Source: Nectonema munidae | Lineage: Eukaryota; Nematomorpha; Nectonematoida; Nectonematidae | DNA: 64,000 nucleotides | Reading direction: 5' to 3' | NCBI GenBank assembly: GCA_030549495.1 | Contig: JAUIRK010000917.1 | Location: 248,001-312,000, forward strand | Part shown: positions 37,536 to 47,644 of the stretch, one piece after another | Position numbering within the stretch: the first letter of the stretch is position 1 | How the letters are laid out: every line of letters begins with the position of its first letter | Made by a program: the position numbers and the translations under genes | Notes under the pieces: model-generated | What the model was told of the DNA's origin: nothing | Databases searched by the model: none | The model's input: only the letters and a program-made list of their open reading frames with translations

Positions 37536-39838
37536 CCCTCATCCGTACACTATAAACTGGACACAGTTCTGTACAAGCTGCTACATTTTGTAGTATAGCA
37601 AATTCACAAACTTATAAAGGTTGACATTTATGAATATAATTTTTTTTTATATTTTTGTAAATATATATATCACATAAAGTTGTACAAAGTTTTATTCAAT
37701 GAAATAATAAATTTATTGTCTATTTTTCACAAAAAATACAAAACTCTTTAGTTTTCTTGATTCTATGACTGGGACAAATTGCAGCGTCACAAACTTCACA
37801 AGCACTCCGACATGACTTTTTACAATATTTACAAGGCCTGGAATAATTTATTACTTTTCTTTTAGAAGGTGCGGAAGTTGTTTTTATATATCCGACAAGT
37901 ATTCCAGCCTCTTTTATAATTTTCCTTAAACTTTGGCTTTGAAGTCTTTTACTTGAGAATTCAAACGCAAGTTGAAAAGATAGGTTTTTCAAAAAAGTTC
38001 TTCGGTTTTGGGAATAATCGTTTTTCTTCATTAAAATAAATGCGTTACTCCATGATACATCAATAAAGTTATAGTTTAAGAGAACTGGCCATCTGTTGGT
38101 TTTTCTTCGACAAGAAAACTCTTCAATTATAGAATCAAGCAAGTCAACTCCATACTTACCTTGGTTGTAATCCAAAATTATACGAGGTTTTTTATCTAAC
38201 TTCTCTGATATTTCAATGACAAGATGGGAAGAGGACAACATCAATACATTTTTATTTTTTTGGGAACATATGAGCATAGGGAGATTTTGTTTTCATGATC
38301 ATACAAAGCTAAGGTTGTATGGACGTCTTTGTTTTTGACTGATTTTAAGCAAGCAGGAATTTCTTTTCTTCTTTTATTAATTGTTCCAAATATCGTCAAG
38401 TTTTTCTTTAAAAGTTCTGTAGCCAAGAAGTGAGACGTGAAATACCTGTCAGTTACTATATCTCTACAACTATTTTCAAATGGTTTGACTAACCGTAAAA
38501 CTGTTGTAGAAGCTCGTTCTGTGTTTTTATCTTTGCCAATTTCTTTGCCGGAATAAATGTATCCTGAAAGAGAAAAACCACTTTTGGCTTCACAACACCA
38601 AAATACTTTTACTCCATATTTTCTGGGTTTTTGAGGCATAAAAGTTCTTCCGGGTATTTTACCTCTATACCCATAAAGCTGTTCATCAACAGTGAGAACA
38701 TTTTCAGGTACAAGGAAATCCAATAAATTTTTCTGTAACATTGTCATAAAGAAAGCAAACAAGTCATGTTGTCTCTATCAGAAGCTGCCCTAATTATAGT
38801 ACCATAGCAAGCTTTTATTTCTTCACAAGAAAATTGTTTCATGAAAGTAGGATAAGTTTTTCTTTTATTTTTGACTAAATACTTCCTAACTTCATCAGAA
38901 ACTTTTCTATTAGTGTATCTTGTAATATGAAGAAACATGTCTTCATTGTAAAAAAGGAAAAAAGATTCAGCTTTGCTTCTAGGATCACATAAAGGTCTTG
39001 GCTTTTGATTGAAAATATTTCTTGATAAAGATCTAACCAGCGGTGGTCTTTTTGAATACTTGACGTCATTACAAAAAATAAACTCTTCATCTTCAAATTC
39101 GTTCGTGAAAAAGCTATAGGCGATAGTACAGGGTTCATTGTCTTCAATTACATCACTCAGACTATCATCATCAGAGATGTTGTCTTCAAACATATCAATA
39201 TCACCTTCGTTCGATTCTATTTCCTCATTATTTTCCAAAGATTCAAACGATTCTTCAATAACTTCTTCACAAACATTTTCATCAGTTTTTTCCAAATTGT
39301 TTCTTTCATCATCATCAGATTCATCACAAAGAGAAATTAAAGCATGTGCCAATTGAAACGATTGCCTTTGATATTTTTTCATCGAAAAGTAAGAAAAAAC
39401 AGCAAAATATGTGAAATGGTATCTCTAATAAATTAAGAAAAACGAGAAAAAACAGTCTGAAAAGCAAGGAAATTGAATGAATTGTGTATTACAAAAATGA
39501 TGAAGAAGGAAGCTTACTGCTTTTAAAGAGGTAATTTCCTGTTTTGGCGCCAGACAATAAATTTATGAATAAAACACTGTGTGCATATTCACTATACATA
39601 AATACGTTTCGACAGTAATTCGCCTATACTAAAAATTGTAGTACGTTGTACTATAAAGACAAAAACAGAAAATTTACCAAATAGATAATAGATCACGGAA
39701 TAAAACATTGTGTGCATGCTCACTATACACAAATACACATCGTCAAGGATTATTCGCTTCAAAATATTTATATGTAGCTAACACGTGTAGATTGAAATTT
39801 TATTAACTACAAATTGTAGCAGCTTGTACGGATGAGGG
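37536..39838 (-). mobile_element. piggyBac-like transposon copy 5, complete ends, nested in the palindrome
   Basis: A 2303-bp element flanked by TTAA on both sides. Both ends share the 13-bp terminal repeat CCCTCATCCGTAC and an inner repeat GTACAAGCTGCTACA. At the right (transposase 5') end the two are adjacent. At the left end about 24 bp separate them, the asymmetry known for piggyBac. The transposase is on the minus strand. The right palindrome arm preserves the unoccupied site (TTAA at 40233-40236 within AGCCCTTTTAAGGGCT). Confidence 0.96.
37720..39382 (-). pseudogene. piggyBac transposase of copy 5, in three frames
   Basis: The N-terminal 212 codons (39382-38744) include a long acidic region (ESFESLENNEEIESNEGD) and RPPLVRSLSRNIFNQKPRPL, ending in SCEEIKACYGTIIRAASDRD. 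The middle frame (38762-38241) has the first catalytic Asp in VLTVDEQLYGYRGKIPGR and the second in DIVTDRYFTSHFLATELL. The last frame (38277-37720) has the third in GKYGVDLLDSIIEEF, then RWPVLLNYNFIDVSW, and a C-terminal zinc-binding cluster (CKYCKKSCRSACEVCDAAIC, then CIFCEK*). All three catalytic aspartates are present. About 70-80 residues usual between ACYGTI and IRAAxSRDR appear to be deleted, and the frames shift twice, so it cannot make a normal transposase. Low decay compared with the other copies suggests a relatively young insertion. Confidence 0.93.
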
Positions 39839-39842
39839 TTAA
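39839..39842. repeat. TTAA target duplication, right
   Basis: TTAA directly after the right terminal repeat (GTACGGATGAGGG); partner of 37532-37535. Confidence 0.95.
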
Positions 39843-41101
39843 AAGGGCTTTGGTTTGAATATGAGAAAAGAATCAAATTCTTTCAAATGATTTCAGATTG
39901 CCATCTCTTTAACTTTAAGCAAAATCTACTTCTAAGTATTACTAGAAATAAATAAAAATATTTTTGAAATATCAGACATAAGGTTCAATATTATCAATGA
40001 ATTTTGGAAAGTATGAAATTTAAAGAATAAACTTATCAAATTTTTTCCAAATAAACTTTCCAAAATTCATTGATAATATTGAACCTTATGTCTGATATTT
40101 CAAAAATATATAAATATTTTTATTTATTTCTAGGAATACTTAGAAGTAGATTTTGCTTAAAGTTAAAGAGATGGCAATCTGAAATCATTTAAAAGAATTT
40201 GATTCTTTTCTCATATTCAAACCAAAGCCCTTTTAAGGGCTATATTTTACTCATTTCATTTTATTTATTTTATTACTACATGAAAATTGATAAAAAAAAA
40301 TCTAACAATAAAATTATCTCTTATTTTGTTTTTGAAACAATTTTTCAATCGTATTTAGTTGGTGATGCATTTTGTATCTTTTTGTGTTTACTTATACTCT
40401 TTGAATTAATTTCAAGTTGATCATATTAAAGAATGAAACTAGTGAATGTTGAAAAAATTAGAATATAATATAAAAGTAAATTTTGCTCTATAATGTTCAG
40501 TAAAAAATATGCAATAAGCAACACTCTAAGAAATTTTTTTATTCTCGAGAATTACAAAAATTTGTCATAAACAGTATCGTAATCATTTAAATATCCCAGT
40601 TTTATTGTACCTGAATTTTAGCTGCATACTAATAAAATGAATTGTACCATTCATTGAGTTATAATTAAACTAATAGCGCTACCATAATTAGTTCAAAATA
40701 AAAAAATATAGTTAATATAACTAGAAGCGCCATTACTATAATTAGAAAGCGCAAATAATAAGTAAACTTTCGTTAAAAAATTTTTGGCAAAAATTCATCG
40801 ATCAATCTTATATTATATCTGTTAGAAGTTAAAAGGCACTAGAAGTTTGAAAATTGCAAATTATAATAAATTTGATTGAAATTTGAAAAGCCAATCAAAA
40901 CATTCAAAAAAAATTTGATTGACAGATACGTAAACTGGACAATTACCAAAGTTTGTACACAATTCTATTTTGTTTGTCGACGTTGAGGGCAGGCATCCCA
41001 AAATGGAGTTACCATAAGTCAATTTCGGCATTGTTAGGTTTTAATGACATTGCCTACCCTCGTGGAATTGACCCCAATGTCTTTAAGAAATCCATATAGC
41101 G

Positions 41102-41160
41102 CAGGGGCGCACATCCTCAAAATTATTGGGGGGGGGGGGCGAAATTTTTTTCTTGCAATT
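41102..41160. mobile_element. hAT-like terminus with poly-G
   Basis: CAGGGGCGCACATCCTCAAA starts at 41102 and runs into a 12-base G tract (41128-41139) and GCGAAATTTTTTT. The same text occurs inverted at 48143 (CTGAGGCGCACATCCTCAAA) and, without the first part, at 44217. It looks like the end of a non-autonomous hAT family. Confidence 0.55.
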
Positions 41161-41343
41161 TTCAAAATTAGTGGTTTGGAAATAACACGGGAGACCAAAT
41201 ATCCTTTAAAATAGAGTGTATTCACCGCATACCCTAAAGTCCTAAATTTATAAGACTACATTATATTTTTTTTACAAAATTAGTGAATTTAAATACTATA
41301 CTTCCAGCGAAAATATTTTAATTAAATTTGCATATCGAATATA

Positions 41344-41901
41344 GTGCGCAGAAAAAATGCCCCCGGAAAAAATGCCCCCAATTAAAAAGTAGGAAAAAAT
41401 GCCTCCAGTAAAAATGCCCCAATTTAAATTAGGAAAAAATGCCCCAACACAAAAAATTTCAAAAAATTATTAATTAAAATTTTTAAAAAAGATATGTCAA
41501 ATAAAGATTTTTTGTAAAAAAAAAAGTTAACTTTTCATTTAAAACATTTAAAATTTAATTAAAGTAAACTAAAAAACTCAGCATACGACAATTTTTTAAA
41601 TACAAATTTTTTTTTTATAAAACAGCAAATATTTTTGGACTTTGTGTGTATCAGAACACTTTCTAAATATAATTTGTATTTTAACTGATTTTAAGAACAC
41701 ATTCCCACAAATATGCACCTTTGCTATTGTTTTCAAGAACTTTATAAAGAAAAAACCCTATAGATTAAGAAATTTTAGGAATTTAGCCTTTCAAAACGGT
41801 ACCAAATAAAAATATTTATATAATTATATAAAATCCTGAAAATCAAAAATTAGGGGGCATTTTTTCCTACTTTTTAATTGGGGGCATTTTTACCTACAAC
41901 C
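41344..41901. mobile_element. Mutator-like MITE with 10-bp target duplication
   Basis: The block ATGCCCCCAATTAAAAAGTA with GGAAAAAATGCCTCC at the left is matched by its reverse complement at 41855-41893. The element is flanked by ATCGAATATA on both sides (41334-41343 and 41902-41911), a perfect 10-bp duplication. The left end has an extra AAAAAATGCCCCCGG unit. A 9-10 bp duplication points to the Mutator superfamily; that assignment is inference. There is no open frame of note in the 558-bp element. Confidence 0.8.
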
Positions 41902-42404
41902 ATCGAATATACACTAGTTTAAAAAATCCAAAAATGTTAGGGGGTGGAATAGGGTTTTTCATTTTAAAAATGAAGTAGTCTACCAGGCACATTACAGGAA
42001 TTGATGAAAGGATATTTGATTCATAGAGAAAACAAATAACTGAAGGTTGGATAGTTTTATATCAGTGAATGTAGTCTAAAGGCAAAGAGTCTACTAGACA
42101 ACCTGTGATGTTTATATGAAAAAATGTGATTGATTCAGGGGCAAGGGTATAAAATGAAGTTATAATTGTGCAAACAAAAATAAAACAAAAAATTAAGATC
42201 GCATTATTTCATTATACAAGCTACAAAAAGTAAAATAACTGTTAACATTTTGCAATGATAATTTGCCTTTTATAATAACTTTTAAGGAAAAAAAGTCTAT
42301 CAGAAAAAGTTATAGAGCTTCAACAAAAACTAAAAAATTTTAGTGCATAACTTAAGTTTTTTGAAAACTAATTTGACGTATCCCCTACAGCATACTCTAT
42401 CTAT

Positions 42405-42560
42405 GGGTGGCATGGCAGGTTGGTTGAGATGATGGACATAGCACGGAAGCCTCTGGATTCGATTCCTCATCGATACAAATTTGTTCATAGTTTGACATAA
42501 GCGGTACATCAGTGCCTGGTCAATGAAAATACATCCACTGCACCACTCAAAATTAAAAAA
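42405..42560 (+). repeat. tRNA-like SINE remnant
   Basis: GGCAGGTTGGTTGAGATGAT at about 42415 is A-box-like and GGATTCGATTCCTC at 42455-42468 is a clean B box. Together they form the split Pol III promoter of a tRNA-derived SINE. The body ends in a non-tRNA tail. Confidence 0.55.
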
Positions 42561-42776
42561 TTTGCTACATAATTAACATAAGAGAGAAAGGAAACAAAAT
42601 AAACTAATAAAGCAATTTTCACTATTTTAAAATGGAACCGTCTGTTCTCAGAATAATTTCAAAATAATAGGAGGCATAAAGAATGAGAGTTTATTTGATA
42701 TTTTCAAGTTTTTATAAGCAGCAAAAGCCAACGTTAAAGTAGCTAGCCCTTATAATTAAAAAATTATTTAAATAAC

Positions 42777-43063
42777 GGTCGACAGACATTTCGCCCCCTG
42801 ACAAATTGTCTCATAGGCTATTAGTATCATCCATCTTTGCTTATTATATGTGTAAAATTATTAAAAAATTTATATTCTTATTTATTTTATTTCTATTAAA
42901 TTATTTCAAATCAATCAATTTATCTCTTAATTTTTTAGAATTGTCAATGAGACAAAATGTCTTATGAAAATAACGGGGCGAATTGTCCATGAAACAAAAT
43001 GTCTTATGAAAATAATGAGGCGAACTGTCTTATGAAAATAATGGGGCGAAATGTCCGAGGACC
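42777..43063. mobile_element. MITE with GGTC..GACATTTCGCCCC ends and internal tandem repeats
   Basis: The left end GGTCGACAGACATTTCGCCCC is matched by the complement of the right end, GGTCCTCGGACATTTCGCCCC. Inside the right half, AATGTCTTATGAAAATAA with nGGGGCGAA repeats three times (from about 42957, 42997 and 43027). Flanks AAATAAC and AAACTAAC are similar but do not give a clean target duplication. Superfamily uncertain, perhaps Mutator-like. Confidence 0.7.
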
Positions 43064-43587
43064 AAACTAACATAAATCAAAGTATACGAGAAAAGAAAAT
43101 CATTGCGTTTTTTTGAATATTTCTATCTACAAATAAAATTCTGACAGCTGTCATAAATTGATCAAGTACATTTTTAACAACTGAAACATTTTGTTTCGAT
43201 ATTATATTTTTATTATAATAATCAACAAATTTTCTTAAAAAAAGTGATTTGATTATGTACAGTGTTACTTCGAATCGTGAATATCGAATTAGTCGAATCG
43301 AACATTATAAAAATATCTCTGCTCAAATATTAAGCAAATAGGGTATTCTTGCTTTTAAACTGAATAGATAGTCAAAATATTCATTCCAAAATAAGTATTG
43401 AAAAAAATTTCTTGACTTGAAAAAATTAGAGTTTTCAAATGTTACAAAATGTAGCAAACGTAGTGATAAAGATTAAGTGACTTTTGTTGAAAAAGTTCTT
43501 AGCGCGAGTCTAACAATATTCATTGATATAAAATTGTAACGATTGAAAACTATTTTAATTAAACTCTAAATGCAAATTAGACAGAAG

Positions 43588-43784
43588 CAGTGGTGTAGTC
43601 AAAAAAAAGTTGATAGAAGGGCACAATTTTAAAACAAAAAACTTGCGCAACATTATTTATACATTCTTGACCCTTTCATTGGAGAAATTTTCAAAAACTG
43701 ATATCGCATAAGATGCATGGGGCACCATGCGGTACATAGGAGTGTGGGCACGGCCCCTCATGCCCCAGCCTAGCTACGTCACTG
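43588..43784. mobile_element. hAT-type MITE (197 bp)
   Basis: It starts CAGTGGTGTAGTCAAAA and ends as the complement of CAGTGACGTAGCTAGGC. Flanks are GACAGAAG (43580-43587) and GAGAGAAG (43785-43792), an 8-bp duplication with one change. It shares its end type with elements at 31157, 61196 and 62309. Confidence 0.78.
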
Positions 43785-44216
43785 GAGAGAAGAAAGTTGA
43801 ATGAGATAGGAGAGCTTAACAAGAGAAGAGGGCTTGGATGAAAGAAGAGAACTTGAGTGAATGATTAAGTTTTAGCAGAGAAAGCGGAAGAGAAAAACAG
43901 AGGAGAGAGAAAGAGAAATAGAATCACTGTGACAGAAGATGAGAAAATCTAGTGGATCATCAACATGTGTTTGCCCAAAAATACTATAAAGAGGAGACAC
44001 TGTGATAAACATTGCTGACTTATTGTGTGCATATTGAAGCAATGGATTATTATTATATAGCTCTCACGCATCGTCTGTAAAATATGTTCGATAGGAAAAA
44101 TGCGATAGGAATTTCAGAGCAGCTTGGCATGATGTTTGATTGATTCGAAAGTCTGCATTCCTTCTATGCGATCATCATACATGTTTTATAAACAAGCAGC
44201 AACTCTTACTTATATA

Positions 44217-44300
44217 AAATTATTGGGGGGGGGGGGGGCGAAGGTCAATTTCGCCCCCCTGAAAACACATTGGGGGGCTGAAAACACATTGGGGGGATAT
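44217..44300. mobile_element. Poly-G hairpin insertion inside the LINE fragment
   Basis: AAATTATT leads into 14 G (44225-44238), then a perfect 10-bp stem GGGGGGCGAA / TTCGCCCCCC (44233-44242 and 44250-44259) with a 7-base loop. TGAAAACACATTGGGGGG is then present twice in tandem (44260 and 44279). The start matches the hAT-like end at 41102. It truncates the reverse-transcriptase frame that lies to its right on the minus strand. Confidence 0.6.
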
Positions 44301-44650
44301 CATGCCTACGTAGAGGCCATCATTCAAGTTTTTAGAAAAATCATGATGCAAGGTAAGCAGAGCATGATTTGTTGACAGTCCTTTTTTAAAACCAAACTGT
44401 TCGTCTAGCATTATTGCATGCTCCTTGCACCAAGCATCAAGTACTCCAAAAATTAATTGGTCCACTTTGCTCAGGCAAGGGAGAAGACTGATAGATTTTT
44501 TACCTTACGTTGTACCTAATTTTTAAATCGGATATCAACTGTTCACCTATCTTGTGGGACTTTTTGACAACAGATAATTTTTTGAAACTTTTCAAACCAT
44601 ACTTAATATTTTCCAAAAACATTCCTATGTTATTTATCAAACATGAATTT
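44301..44650 (-). mobile_element. Non-LTR retrotransposon fragment, reverse transcriptase palm start
   Basis: On the minus strand the text KVDQLIFGVLDAWCKEHAIM then LDEQFGFKKGLSTNHALLTL and HHDFSKNLNDGLYVGMI (44480-44310) matches the reverse-transcriptase segment that precedes the first catalytic Asp (family: DxQFGFRKGRSTxHALL). Text further right (KKSHKIGEQLISDLK) is probably decayed upstream sequence. The frame is cut off by the poly-G insertion. LINE clade not determined. Confidence 0.75.
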
Positions 44651-44780
44651 GTTCAATCGTTCAGCCAATAGTTTTGTTTACCGAACTCGAGTGCTTCACT
44701 ACCAGCGCAAGCTTCACTTGGCTGGCTTTAGAAAAGTTCAGAACACAAAGGACACTTATGTTCTTCTTCCACACCAAACG

Positions 44781-44784
44781 TTAA
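44781..44784. repeat. TTAA target duplication, left
   Basis: TTAA immediately before CCCTATTAGTGCTGGG; partner at 47641-47644. Confidence 0.85.
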
Positions 44785-44999
44785 CCCTATTAGTGCTGGG
44801 GGGGGGGGGGGGGTCTAAAACGCCCCCCCCCCCTTTACTAAAAAATTAATTGTAGAAAATTCGCTGAATCATATCCTTTCTAAAATCGCTAGCTGCATCT
44901 TTTGAAACCATTTCCATGGTAGTTGAATGACCCCTTCATGTCCAAAACTGTCAATCAAAATCAAAAATTAAAATTTTTCAGCAAAATTTTGACATTATC

Positions 45000-46150
45000 T
45001 GTACTTAAACTTATAACTTAGGATCTATATTATATAATACCGTGAAAATTTGTAATTATATACAGTTTTGAACGCATAACACTTTATATATTTAATTTTT
45101 TCAATAATCATGGCTACTTTTTAGAAAATGTCAATCAAAATTTTGATTGATCAAAAATATATCTAATAAAATATACCTTCAAATTTTACATAAAATATAT
45201 GTTTTTATACTAAATCGGTCATGCTGTTTTCATTTCTGGACTCATTTTTTACATTTAGGATTTCAAAATATCTATAAGTATTAATCAAATTTGCTGTTTA
45301 CTTCTGAAAATTGTCTCCAAAAACATTCCTTCACATTTTACATAAAATATATGTGTTATACTAAATCGGACATGTTGGTTTCATTTCTGGACTAAATTTT
45401 TTACGTTTAGGATCTGGAAATACCTATAAGTGTTAATCAAATTTGCGGTTTACTTCTAAAAATTGTCTACAAAAACATTCATTCAAATTTTACAATTAAA
45501 TATATGTTTTTATACCAAATCAACCATGCTAGTTTCATTTATGGACTCAATTTTTGCAGTTTGAATTTGAATATACATATAAGTATCAATTAAATTTGCG
45601 TTTAGTTCTAAAATTTGTTTTTATAGCAAATAGATCATGATGATTTCATTTCTGAACACAGTTTTCGTATTTAGAGGTTTTACTGCTAGTGTCAATCAAA
45701 TTTGCAGTTTATGTCTGAAAACTATATCCCAAAATATTCTCTCTAATTTTACATGAAATATATGTTTTTATACCAATTCGACCATGATAATTTTTATTTC
45801 TGAAATCATTTTTTGCATTTAGAGGTTTTAAATGTCAGAAAGTGTCAATCAAATTTTCGATTTACGTCTAATGTCTACAGAAATATTTTTGAAATTTAAA
45901 TGAAATATCTGTTTTTATGCCAAATTGAAGATGCTGGTTTCATTTTTGGACTCAGGTTTGGCATTTATGATTTTAAAGTATCTGAAAGCTTGAATCAGAT
46001 TTGCGGTTTACTTCTAGATACTGTCTTCAAAAATATTTTCAAAAAAATAAAATATCTGTTTTATACCAAATCGACTATGTTTATTTTATTTCTGTACTGG
46101 AATTTGGATAATACGGTTAAAAAATATCTCAAAGTGGCAATTGAATTAGT
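45000..46150 (+). repeat. Satellite array A (about 7 units of ~150 bp)
   Basis: The anchor AATCAAATTTGCGGTTTA-like motif recurs at 45283, 45436, 45588, 45694, 45847 and 45993, with a decayed copy near 46133. Steps are 153, 152, 106, 153, 146 and 140 bp. Units contain ACATAAAATATATGTTTTTA, ACTAAATCGGTCATG and TTTCATTTCTGGACTCA. Units are diverged and one carries a deletion of about 46 bp. Related arrays lie inverted at 57900-58560 and 28240-28615. Confidence 0.9.
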
Positions 46151-46349
46151 AATGTATGCCTGAAAATCAGTTCTGTAAAAAAATTTCAAAAAATGGCTGC
46201 ATATTAGGTATATAGTAAAAATATACTTTTTTTTTGTATATTTTGGCTTATAATACTTTCTCATCTTGAGTATGAAATATTTATTAAAAAAAATAAAACG
46301 TATTAAAATCGTTTGAAAATTTGTATGAGAGAAGGAGTTTTATTGATTT

Positions 46350-47540
46350 CATAAAAAAATGAACATCACCATTAAATTCTGCATACTTGAAATGTATAAA
46401 AAACTTTTTATAAGAATAAAAATATTAATTTTGACATGGGCTGTCATATTTAAATTATTTTGTCAGGTTTTACTAATATTTATATAAAAAAAAAGGAATA
46501 TAACCAGTAAACACAGCCTACTTGAAAATGTGTATATGTGTGTAAAATGCCATACACGGTAGGTAAACTTCATCACCTCCCTATACTTTCTATTAAATCA
46601 CCACTGAATTACGCATGCTTAAAAATGGGTATATATGTGTAAAAAACTTTATATTATTACTTAGATAAAAAGTTTCTTTTTAAGATGAACTGTCATATAT
46701 AAATCAATGCTTTGATAACTTTAATTGATTTTTATTAAAAAAATGAATATCACCGCTGAATTCAGCATGCTTGAAAATGGGTGTATATGTGTAAAAAACA
46801 TTATATAATTATTTAGATAAAAGTTTCTTTTTTGAGATGAGCTGTCATATGTAAATCACTTTTTTTGACAGGTTTAAATGATTTTCATAAAAAATGAATA
46901 TCACCACTGAATTTAGCATATTTGAAAATGGGTATACATGTGTAAAAACTTTATATACTTATTTAGATAAAAAGTTCCTTTTTGAGATGAGCTGTCATAT
47001 TTAGATTAATTTTTTGACAGGTTTGATTGATTTTCATAAAAAATGAATATCACCACTGAATTCAGCATATTTGAAAATGGGTGTACATGTGTAAAAAACT
47101 TTATATACTTATTTAGATAAAAAGTTCCTTTTTGAGATGAGCTGTCACATTTAGATCAATTTTTTGACAGGTTTGATTGATTTTTATAAAAAATGAATAT
47201 TACCACTGAATTCAGCATATTTGAAAGTGGGTATACATGTGTAAAAAACTTTATATACTTATTTAGATAAAAAGTTCCTTTTTGAGATGAGCTGTCACAT
47301 TTAGATCAATTTTTTGACAGGTTTGATTGATTTTCATAAAAAATGAATATCACCACTGAATTCAACATATTTGAAAATGGGTATACATGTCTAAAAAACT
47401 TTATATACTTATTTAGATAAAAAAGTTCCTTTTTGAGATGAGCTGTCACATTTAGATCAATTTTTTGACAGGTTTGATTGATTTTGATAAAAAATGGACA
47501 TCACCACTGAATTCAGCATAGTTGAAATATATATGTAACA
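46350..47540 (+). repeat. Satellite array B (about 8 units, 150 bp)
   Basis: The anchor TTCAGCATATTTGAAAATGG occurs at 46761, 46911, 47061, 47211, 47361 and 47512, a step of 150 or 151 bp. Older units lie near 46371, 46515 and 46612. Each unit contains AATATCACCACTGAATTCAG, GTATACATGTGTAAAAAACT, GAGATGAGCTGTCACATTTA and GACAGGTTTGATTGATTTT. The last five units are nearly identical, the first ones diverged, so the array has been expanded or homogenised from its right side. Confidence 0.93.
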
Positions 47541-47644
47541 TTAAAAATATTTATAAAAACTTATTAATATCTGAGAAAAATAGGGGGCACTTTACGCCCC
47601 CAGCACTTGATCGGACAAATTTTGCCCAGCACTATTAGGGTTAA

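Larger units (their letters stand above)
36929..40888. repeat. Large palindrome (foldback) with about 830-bp arms
   Basis: The left arm (36929-37531 plus 39843-40012, interrupted by the piggyBac) is the near-exact reverse complement of the right arm (40055-40888). The arms are separated by a 42-bp spacer at 40013-40054. Examples: CAGACATAAGGTTCAATATT at about 39973 against AATATTGAACCTTATGTCTG at about 40074, and AAAGGCACTAGAAGTTTG at about 40833 against its complement near 36970. The right arm has about 55 extra bases near 40543-40600 and scattered substitutions, so the arms have diverged. The arms carry no protein motif. Confidence 0.93.
44785..47640. mobile_element. TTAA-flanked non-autonomous piggyBac-type element built of two tandem arrays
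   Basis: The element begins CCCTATTAGTGCTGGG and ends as the complement of CCCTAATAGTGCTGGG, a 16-bp inverted terminal repeat with one mismatch, directly flanked by TTAA on both sides. Inside each end is a G/C-rich block: poly-G then TCTAAAACG and poly-C on the left, and GGGGGCACTTTACGCCCCCAG on the right. The right block contains a second AGTGCTGGG-like repeat, recalling the doubled ends of copy 5. The 2856-bp body has no transposase. It is almost wholly array A (about 45000-46150), a 240-bp unique middle, and array B (about 46350-47540). Confidence 0.85.

Noticed and set aside
36929-40888. Palindrome as an assembly fold-back artefact
   Set aside because: The arms differ by an indel of about 55 bp and point changes, and only one arm holds a piggyBac with its own TTAA duplication; an artefact would give identical arms. 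Long-read confirmation is still desirable.
43258-43310. ACAGTGTTACTTCGAATCG block as a pogo-like element end
   Set aside because: Only one edge and no matching inverted end or TA duplication could be found.
46350-47540. Regular repeats considered as CRISPR
   Set aside because: Unit length is 150 bp without alternating spacers, the host DNA is eukaryotic, and the array lies inside a transposon.
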